Source: Halorubrum yunnanense
GTDB taxonomy: Archaea; Halobacteriota; Halobacteria; Halobacteriales; Haloferacaceae
Direction: 5' to 3'
Assembly: GCF_026586675.1 (NCBI RefSeq)
Contig: NZ_JAODIX010000064.1
Coordinates: 21,825 to 85,824 of the forward strand
DNA length: 64,000 bases
Part shown: positions 58,244 through 64,000 of the stretch, piece after piece
Layout: the number at the start of each line of letters is the position of its first letter
Numbering within the stretch: position 1 is the first letter of the stretch
Translations under genes and position numbers: made by a program
Notes under the pieces: generated by a model
The model's input: only the letters and a program-made list of their open reading frames with translations
Told to the model about the DNA's origin: nothing
The model's database searches: none

Positions 58244-59461
58244 ATGAGAGACTACTCAGACCAGATCGACACCCGTGACCCGGACCGAGACGTACAGATC
58301 ACCGGCCTCGACGCCTGCGTCGTCGAGGGGAACTTCGAGTGGAACCTGATCAAAGTGGAGACCGACGCCGGCGTCACCGGCATCGGGGAGGCGTACCGCG
58401 GCGGCGGCGTCCCGGAGCTCGTCGAGTACACGAACCGGTTCCTCGTCGGCGAGAACCCGCTCGACGTCGAGCGGCTGGTGCGCTACGTCTTCCAGGAGAT
58501 GTCGGGCCACGGCGGCACGACCGGGAAGGTCGTCACCGCGGCCTCCGGCATCGAGATCGCCCTCTTGGACGCCGCCGGGAAGATCCTCGGGCTCCCCGTC
58601 TACCAACTGCTCGGCTCGAAGTACCGCGACGAGGTCCGGCTCTACTGCGACTGCCACGCCGGCGAGGCGTACGCGGTAGAAGACGGCGCGACCGACTACG
58701 CCGGGGGCGAGGCGTACACGCCCGAGGCGTACGCCGCCGAGGCCGCCCGCGTCACCGACATGGGATTCGAGGCGCTGAAGTTCGACCTCGACCTCCCCGC
58801 CGACAACGAGAACGACCCGTACAACGGGCGCCTGACGAACGCGGCGATCCGGGAGAAGCGGGAGATCGTCGCCGCCGTGCGCGAGGAGATCGGGGACGAC
58901 GTCGACCTCGCGTTCGACTGTCACTGGGACTACTCCGTCGAGAGCGCGAAGCGGCTCGCCCACGAGCTCGAGGAGTTCGACCTGATGTGGCTCGAGGACC
59001 TGATCCCCCCCGAAAATATGGAGGCGCAAAAGGAGGTGACGAAGGCGACGCGGACTCCGGTTGCGACGGGAGAGAACCGCTTCCGCGTCTTCGAGCTGTC
59101 GGACCTCATCTACGAGCACGGCGTCGACATCGTTACGCCCGACCCCGCGACGGTCGGCGGGCTCACCGAGACGATGCGGATCGCCGACCGCGCCGAGGAG
59201 AACTACATGCCGCTGTCGCCGCACAACGTCTGTAGCCCGGTCGGGACGATGGCCTGCGTCCACCTCGGCGCGGCCACGCCGAACTTCGACCTGCTGGAGT
59301 ACCACGCGCTGGAGGTCGACTGGTGGGACGACCTGCTGGCGCGCGACGACCCGCTGATCGACGACGGCCGCATCGAGGTGCCGGAGGCGCCCGGCCTCGG
59401 CATCGAGCTCGACGACGACGTCGTCGAGGAGCACTTACTCGAGGGAACCGACGAATTCTGA
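58244..59461 (+). CDS. Enolase-superfamily dehydratase (mandelate racemase-like) 2
   Basis: 405 aa, only 12 bp after the first. Different active-site set: Lys179-x-Asp181 (EALKFDLDL), metal ligands Asp225 (LAFDCHWD), Glu251 (LMWLEDLI), Glu277 (VATGENRF), and His327 (LSPHNVC). Aldonate dehydratases such as haloarchaeal gluconate or xylonate dehydratase have this KxD form. Two non-identical dehydratases imply two sugar acids, or stereoisomers interconverted by another enzyme of the cluster. Confidence 0.9.
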   Translation: MRDYSDQIDTRDPDRDVQITGLDACVVEGNFEWNLIKVETDAGVTGIGEAYRGGGVPELVEYTNRFLVGENPLDVERLVRYVFQEMSGHGGTTGKVVTAASGIEIALLDAAGKILGLPVYQLLGSKYRDEVRLYCDCHAGEAYAVEDGATDYAGGEAYTPEAYAAEAARVTDMGFEALKFDLDLPADNENDPYNGRLTNAAIREKREIVAAVREEIGDDVDLAFDCHWDYSVESAKRLAHELEEFDLMWLEDLIPPENMEAQKEVTKATRTPVATGENRFRVFELSDLIYEHGVDIVTPDPATVGGLTETMRIADRAEENYMPLSPHNVCSPVGTMACVHLGAATPNFDLLEYHALEVDWWDDLLARDDPLIDDGRIEVPEAPGLGIELDDDVVEEHLLEGTDEF

Positions 59462-59517
59462 AGCCGGAAGCGCGGCGTCGTCTCGACGTGCGATCTCGGC
59501 GCCCCGAACGGCGAGAG

Positions 59518-59530
59518 TATACTTATTTAT
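59518..59530 (+). promoter_or_regulatory. TATA box of the acyl-CoA dehydrogenase gene
   Basis: TATACTTATTTAT, centred about 27 nt before ATG 59553; predicts a separate, leaderless transcript rather than read-through from the dehydratases. Confidence 0.58.
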
Positions 59531-59552
59531 CCTTGGTATCGCTAGCGGTCGT

Positions 59553-60731
59553 ATGCTCGACTACTTCGACATGGAGTCGACCCTGTCCGAGGAGGAGCGG
59601 ATGCTCGTCGACTCCGCCCGGTCGTTCATCGACGGCGAGGTCGACGACATGGGCGAACACTGGATCGACGGCACGTTCCCCACGGAGCTCATCTCCAAGA
59701 TGGGCGAGATGGGATTCTACGCGCCGAACCTCGAGGGGTACGGCCTGCCGGGCGTCAGCGAGCGAGCCTACGGCCTGCTGATGCGCGAGCTGGAGGCGTG
59801 CGACTCCGGGCTCCGCTCGATGGCGAGCGTGCAGGGCGCGCTGGTGATGTACCCGATCCACGCGTTCGGCAGCGACGAGCAGAAGGAGAAGTGGCTCCCG
59901 AAGCTCGGCACCGGCGAGGCGGTCGGCTGCTTCGGGCTGACGGAGCCGGAGCACGGATCGAACCCCTCCGCGATGGAGACGCGCGCCGAACGTGCTGGCG
60001 GGCACGCGGCCGACGGCGACGATTACGTACTTAACGGCTCCAAGACGTGGATCACGAACTCTCCGATCGCGGACGTCGCCGTCGTCTGGGCGAAGGACCA
60101 CACCGAAGACGGCACCCCCGTCCGCGGCTTCCTCGTCGAGACCGACCGCGACGGCGTCACCACCAACAAGATCGACGAGAAGCTCAGCCTGCGCGCGTCG
60201 ATCACGGGCGAGATCAGCCTGCAGGACGTGCGCCTCCCCGCCGAGAACCGCCTCCCCGACGTCGAGGGGATGAAGGGGCCGCTGTCGTGTCTCACCCAGG
60301 CCCGCTACGGGATCGCGTGGGGCGCGGTCGGGGCGGCGGCGGACTGCTTCGAGGTCGCCCGCGACTACGCCACCGACCGCGAGCAGTTCGGGAAGCCGAT
60401 CGGCGGCTTCCAGATGCAACAGCAGAAGCTCGCGGAGATGGCGACGCAGATCACGCTCGCGCAGCTGCTCGCTCACCGCCTCGCGGACCTCAAGGAGGCG
60501 GGCGAGATGCGCCCGCAGCACGTCTCGATGGCCAAGCGCAACAACGTCCGCACCGCCCGCGATCAGTCGCGGATCGCCCGGGAGATGCTCGGCGGCAACG
60601 GGATCACGGCCGACTACTCGCCCATGCGCCACATGGCGAACATGGAGACGGTGTACACCTACGAGGGCACCCACGACATCCACACGCTGATCCTCGGCGA
60701 GGACATCACCGGGATGCAGGCGTACCAGTAG
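59553..60731 (+). CDS. gcdH: Acyl-CoA dehydrogenase, glutaryl-CoA dehydrogenase-like
   Basis: 392 aa FAD enzyme. Segments closely resemble GCDH: LEACDSGLRSMASVQGALVM with the substrate-binding Arg and Ser, GCFGLTEPEHGSNPSAMETR, LNGSKTWITNSPIADVAVVW, RYGIAWGAVGAAADC, and YEGTHDIHTLILGEDITGMQ with catalytic Glu near residue 371. GCDH oxidises and decarboxylates glutaryl-CoA to crotonyl-CoA. A CoA-transferase at 47905 could activate glutarate. Other acyl-CoA substrates cannot be excluded. Confidence 0.88.
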   Translation: MLDYFDMESTLSEEERMLVDSARSFIDGEVDDMGEHWIDGTFPTELISKMGEMGFYAPNLEGYGLPGVSERAYGLLMRELEACDSGLRSMASVQGALVMYPIHAFGSDEQKEKWLPKLGTGEAVGCFGLTEPEHGSNPSAMETRAERAGGHAADGDDYVLNGSKTWITNSPIADVAVVWAKDHTEDGTPVRGFLVETDRDGVTTNKIDEKLSLRASITGEISLQDVRLPAENRLPDVEGMKGPLSCLTQARYGIAWGAVGAAADCFEVARDYATDREQFGKPIGGFQMQQQKLAEMATQITLAQLLAHRLADLKEAGEMRPQHVSMAKRNNVRTARDQSRIAREMLGGNGITADYSPMRHMANMETVYTYEGTHDIHTLILGEDITGMQAYQ

Positions 60732-60762
60732 CGCGGGGCGCTCCGTTTTTCGACACCGCTTT

Positions 60763-61722
60763 TCAGGCCACCTGATTCTTCAGCCCCTCGTACTCGCCGG
60801 TCTCGGCGACTCGCTCGAGGTTCCCGGCGAGAATATCGGCGCGCCGGTCCCAGTAGTTCGGCGTGTGGCCCGCGACGTGGGGCGTCAGGAAGACGTTCTC
60901 GAACCCCCACAGGTCGTGGTCGCTCGGGAGCGGCTCGGGGTCGGTGACGTCGAGCGCGGCGCCGTGGAGCGCGTTCGACCGCAGCGCGTCCACGAGCGCG
61001 GGCGTGTCGATCACGCCGCCGCGCGCGACGTTGACGACGATCGCGTCCGTCGGCAGCGCGTCGAGCTCGGGCTCACCGATCAGCCCCTCCGTCGTCTCCG
61101 TCAGCGGGCACGCGAGGACGAGCACGTCCGTCCGCGGCAGCACGTCCGGGAGGTCGCCGTACCCGACCACCTCGTCGGTCGGGCCGCCCTTCGCGACGGT
61201 GTGGCGGACCCCGATCGAGTCGACGTCGAACCCCGCGAACCGCTCGACGACCGCCTCACCGATCGACCCCAGCCCGACGACCGTCACGGTGCTGCCGGCG
61301 AGCTCGGTGAACGACTGGAAGCGGCGCCACTCTCGGCGTCGCTGGCGGCGGCGTCCCTCGTCGAGGCGCCGCGCGAACGTCAGCACCCAGCCGAGGACGT
61401 GCTCGGCGACGTTCGGGCCGTGGACCCCGGAGGCGTTCGTCACCGCGACGCCCCGGTCGGCGAGCGCGTCCAGCGGGAGGTGGTCGACGCCGGCGGCGTT
61501 GCACGCGAACAGCCGCAGGTTCTCGGCTGCCGCGACCTCCTGGGCGTCGATGTACTTCCCGGCGACGACCGTCGCCTCCCGCAGGTAGCGGTCGTGTTCG
61601 TCGGGCGTCGCCGCGAGCCGCACCTCGCGGTCGGGGAGGCGTCGGTCGAGCGTCTCCGCGTAGTCGGCCGCCGGGATCCCGTGCGCGTCGTGGTCGAGCA
61701 CCGCGACGTCGATGGTGGACAT
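60763..61722 (-). CDS. D-isomer-specific 2-hydroxyacid dehydrogenase
   Basis: 319 aa from ATG 61722. Rossmann domain TVTVVGLGSIGEAVVERF. Catalytic Arg in IVVNVARGGVIDTPAL, Glu in ALDVTDPEPLPSDHDLW, His in VFLTPHVAGHTPNYWD. Reduces a 2-keto acid or oxidises a D-2-hydroxy acid with NAD(P). It could handle hydroxy-acid products of the neighbouring sugar-acid route. Convergent with the acyl-CoA dehydrogenase gene. Confidence 0.92.
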   Translation of the reverse strand: MSTIDVAVLDHDAHGIPAADYAETLDRRLPDREVRLAATPDEHDRYLREATVVAGKYIDAQEVAAAENLRLFACNAAGVDHLPLDALADRGVAVTNASGVHGPNVAEHVLGWVLTFARRLDEGRRRQRRREWRRFQSFTELAGSTVTVVGLGSIGEAVVERFAGFDVDSIGVRHTVAKGGPTDEVVGYGDLPDVLPRTDVLVLACPLTETTEGLIGEPELDALPTDAIVVNVARGGVIDTPALVDALRSNALHGAALDVTDPEPLPSDHDLWGFENVFLTPHVAGHTPNYWDRRADILAGNLERVAETGEYEGLKNQVA

Positions 61723-61785
61723 GGTCGACGCGTCGCGGTCGGCCGACAAAGTTCTCGGGGTGGCGGCGGTCGAGGCGACTGAGCC

Positions 61786-63048
61786 TTACCCCTCCATCCG
61801 GATCGGCGGTGACGCGCTCATCAGGAGGAGGCAGACGACCCCGACGCCCCCGCCGAGGAGGCCGGTGCCGACGCCGACCGCGCGGACCGCCGTCTCGAAG
61901 CCGAGCGGGCGGGTCGCGGCCGCGACGGCGACGCCCATGAACACCGGAGTCGCCGTCGCCGCCGCGCGCCCGCTCCCCTCGCCGAGGCTGACGAGGCCGC
62001 CGCGCAGGTCCGCGGGCGGGAGCGCCGTGATGACGCTCCGGTAGATGGAGAGCACGAGCCCGAACCCGACCCCCATGAAGACGACGCCGACGGCGGCGAC
62101 CGCGAACGACGGGGCGAGGAAGACGAGCGCGAGGCCGGCGCCCATCGAGGCGTTCGCGGCGACGAGCGGGTAGAGGCGGTCGTCGACGGCGTCGGCGATC
62201 CGGCCGGCCTGCGACGCCGCGAGCGCGTACGTGAGGCTCGCGAGCGCCGCGAGAACCCCCGCCTCCGCCGGCGTGTCGCCGAGCACGTCGACGACGAGGA
62301 TCGAGTTGTACGTGAGGAAGCCGAACCACGCGACGTTCGCGCTCCCCCGCGCGACGACCATGGTCCACGCCCGGCGCTGGGCGACCAGCGCCCGCATGTC
62401 GGCGAGCTGCTCCCGGACCCCTGCACCCGATCCCGCCTCCGACTTCCCGTCGTCCGCCTCGTCGAGCGGCTCTTCGAAGTAGCCGTAGACGACCGCCGCG
62501 ATCGGGAAGGCGACGGCGTACAGCAGGAACGGGTACTGCCACGCCATCCCGACGAGGACACCCGCGGCCAGCGGGAACGCCGTCTGCGAGAGCCCCGAGC
62601 CGGTGAACCGGAGCCCCTGCGCGGTCGCCTCCTTCGTCCCCGCGTACAGGTCGCCGAGGCTGGTGATGATGATCGGCGTGAGCGCGGCGAAGCCGATCCC
62701 CTGGAGCGCGCGCAGGGCGAGCGCCGCGGCGAACGTGGAGACGAAGGCGATGGCGGTGCCGGTGAGCCCGAACCAGACGAGCCCGAAGAGCAGCACCGGG
62801 CGCCGCCCGTACCGGTCGGAGATCACGCCCGCGATCGGGATGACGACGATGGACGGCGCGGTGAACGCCGACATCATCAGCCCGATGTTCGTCGTCGACG
62901 CGCCCAGCGGCTCGACGAGCGAGCCGAGCACCGGCGAGAGGAGCGCGGTGCCGAGCGGCGGGAGCACGTTGATGAGGAGGAGCAGCTGGAAGGGCCGCTC
63001 CCGGACGATCCCCGACTCGGCTCCCGCTATCGACGAGAACGATGCCAC
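61786..63048 (-). CDS. Major facilitator superfamily transporter
   Basis: 420 aa with 12 predicted helices. The MFS loop 2-3 motif is GVISDRYGRRPVLLFGLVWF, and the half-way acidic loop is EEPLDEADDGKSEAG. The second half includes SLTYALAASQAGRIADAVDD. Resembles multidrug or sugar-phosphate efflux members. Located 63 bp from the 2-hydroxyacid dehydrogenase gene on the same strand; co-transcription is possible. Confidence 0.9.
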   Translation of the reverse strand: MASFSSIAGAESGIVRERPFQLLLLINVLPPLGTALLSPVLGSLVEPLGASTTNIGLMMSAFTAPSIVVIPIAGVISDRYGRRPVLLFGLVWFGLTGTAIAFVSTFAAALALRALQGIGFAALTPIIITSLGDLYAGTKEATAQGLRFTGSGLSQTAFPLAAGVLVGMAWQYPFLLYAVAFPIAAVVYGYFEEPLDEADDGKSEAGSGAGVREQLADMRALVAQRRAWTMVVARGSANVAWFGFLTYNSILVVDVLGDTPAEAGVLAALASLTYALAASQAGRIADAVDDRLYPLVAANASMGAGLALVFLAPSFAVAAVGVVFMGVGFGLVLSIYRSVITALPPADLRGGLVSLGEGSGRAAATATPVFMGVAVAAATRPLGFETAVRAVGVGTGLLGGGVGVVCLLLMSASPPIRMEG

Positions 63049-63147
63049 GCCTGGCCGCAGGCGGTCGCCCGGATTAAAGCTACGCGTTGGGGCAGCCGAC
63101 CGCGTCTCGAGGCGGCCACGCGTCGACCGACGGGAAACCGGGTCCAG

Positions 63148-64000
63148 TCAGGCCGTCTCCATCTCGCGCTCGAGGTCGCGGAGCCGCTCGATGCGGTTCT
63201 CGGTCGACGGGTGCGTCGAGGCGAGCTTCCCGACGAACCCCGCCTTGACCGGGATGATGAAGAACGCGTTCATCTCCGCCTCCTCGCGGAGGTCCTCCTT
63301 CGGCACGCGGTCCATCCGGCCGTCGATCGTCATCAGCGCCGACGCGAGCGCGCCGGGCTTCCCCGTGATCAGCGCGGCGCCGCGGTCGGCGGAGTACTCG
63401 CGGTACCGCGAGAGGGCGCGGATCAGCAGGAACGAAATGATCCAGACGAGGATCGACACGAGGATCGCGACGATGACGGGCGCGCCCTGCCGATTGTCGC
63501 CGCTGAACAGCCACCCCCACCGGACGATAAAGAAGGCGATAGTCGAGAGGAACGAGGCGATGGTCATCACCATCACGTCGCGGTTCTTCACGTGCGCGAG
63601 CTCGTGGGCGAGTACGCCGTCGAGCTCGTCGTCGTCCAGCGACCGGAGCAGCCCGGTCGTCACCGCGACGGTCGCGTTCTTCTTGTTCCGGCCGGTCGCG
63701 AACGCGTTCGGCACCTGCGTGTCGGCGACGGCGACGGCCGGCTTCGGGAGGTCGGCCTGCTGGCTCAGACGCTCCACCCGGCGGTGGAGGTCCGGATACT
63801 CCTCGGCGCTCACCTCGCGGGCGCCCATGCTCCGCAGCGCGAGCTTGTCGCTGAAGAAGTACTGGGCGAGCGAGAACAGCCCGAACATCGCGAGCGTGAA
63901 GATGATCCCGACGTTGAACACCTCGATCAGGACGCCGATGAACACGACGTAGAGGGCGAAGAGGAGGAACATCGTGAACCCCATTCGGCCACGCAGTCCC
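63148..64000 (-). CDS. htpX: HtpX-type M48 membrane metalloprotease (5' end outside window)
   Basis: At least 278 aa visible from Met at 63984, but the frame continues to the window edge with GLRGR, the usual residues before the first helix in haloarchaeal HtpX, so the true start is probably outside. Zinc motif in GVLAHELAHVKNRDVMVMTI (HExxH), third ligand Glu in YSADRGAALITGKP or nearby. Four membrane helices. Degrades damaged membrane proteins. Confidence 0.93.
   Translation of the reverse strand, partial: GLRGRMGFTMFLLFALYVVFIGVLIEVFNVGIIFTLAMFGLFSLAQYFFSDKLALRSMGAREVSAEEYPDLHRRVERLSQQADLPKPAVAVADTQVPNAFATGRNKKNATVAVTTGLLRSLDDDELDGVLAHELAHVKNRDVMVMTIASFLSTIAFFIVRWGWLFSGDNRQGAPVIVAILVSILVWIISFLLIRALSRYREYSADRGAALITGKPGALASALMTIDGRMDRVPKEDLREEAEMNAFFIIPVKAGFVGKLASTHPSTENRIERLRDLEREMETA

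Overview
The window is high-GC haloarchaeal chromosome, most likely from Halorubrum or a close relative in the Haloferacales. The evidence is acidic proteins, archaeal information-processing genes (TBP, RadA, Orc1/Cdc6, a TRM11-like tRNA methyltransferase, an XPD-like helicase, a separate GMP synthase subunit B), bacterial-type haloarchaeal genes (UvrB, NAD-dependent LigA), Tat-type lipoprotein signals, and TATA boxes about 25 nt upstream of near-leaderless starts. Genus placement is inference.

Layout. 0-15.7 kb is a housekeeping block: hemL, an ammonium transporter fused to PII, radA, an ACT-domain regulator, an XPD-like helicase, tbp, a tRNA methyltransferase, orc1/cdc6, rpiA, a tiny histone-fold protein, larB, a zinc-ribbon protein, a GIY-YIG protein and hisG. 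15.7-18 kb holds a dispersed repeat split by an IS630-type element, then a vapBC toxin-antitoxin pair. 18-21.5 kb holds uvrB and two small envelope proteins. 21.5-24.95 kb is a lower-GC block with class I ribonucleotide reductase genes (nrdB-nrdA), flanked by direct repeats made from the 3' end of the neighbouring stomatin-like gene. 26-39 kb is core and membrane genes: metY, an ABC exporter, ligA, another repeat copy, an amidohydrolase, an M50 protease with CBS domains, DUF309 and a DMT transporter, ending at tRNA-Leu(CAA) with a scar-like duplication of its 3' end. 39-46.4 kb holds a PQQ-type propeller lipoprotein, pyrG-guaAb, an acetamidase/formamidase and a DUF433/DUF5615 toxin-antitoxin pair.

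46.5-61.7 kb is a catabolic island. It has L-2-hydroxyglutarate oxidase and a CoA-transferase, then a TAXI-type TRAP transporter, UspA, an FAH-family hydrolase, a cupin, an SDR dehydrogenase and a LarA-like protein on the minus strand. Divergent from these are two enolase-superfamily dehydratases and a glutaryl-CoA dehydrogenase-like enzyme, followed by a convergent 2-hydroxyacid dehydrogenase. The dehydratase, SDR and FAH set matches the non-phosphorylative diketo-hydrolase route for sugar acids, and the TRAP system could supply the acid. The window ends with an MFS transporter and htpX, whose 5' end lies outside.

The most unusual feature is a dispersed, non-coding repeat of about 358 bp seen three times (1-172, 15782-17245, 31790-32147). 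Two copies have definable ends (TTTATAA-type inverted repeats) and near-identical lengths of 357 and 358 bp once the IS is removed. They carry hairpins whose paired arms change together between copies, internal tandem G-A mismatches, a strongly conserved core, and two tandem 57-bp units each carrying a TATA-like box. In one copy an IS630 element sits at a TA in the loop of one hairpin. I read this as a candidate structured RNA or MITE-like family.
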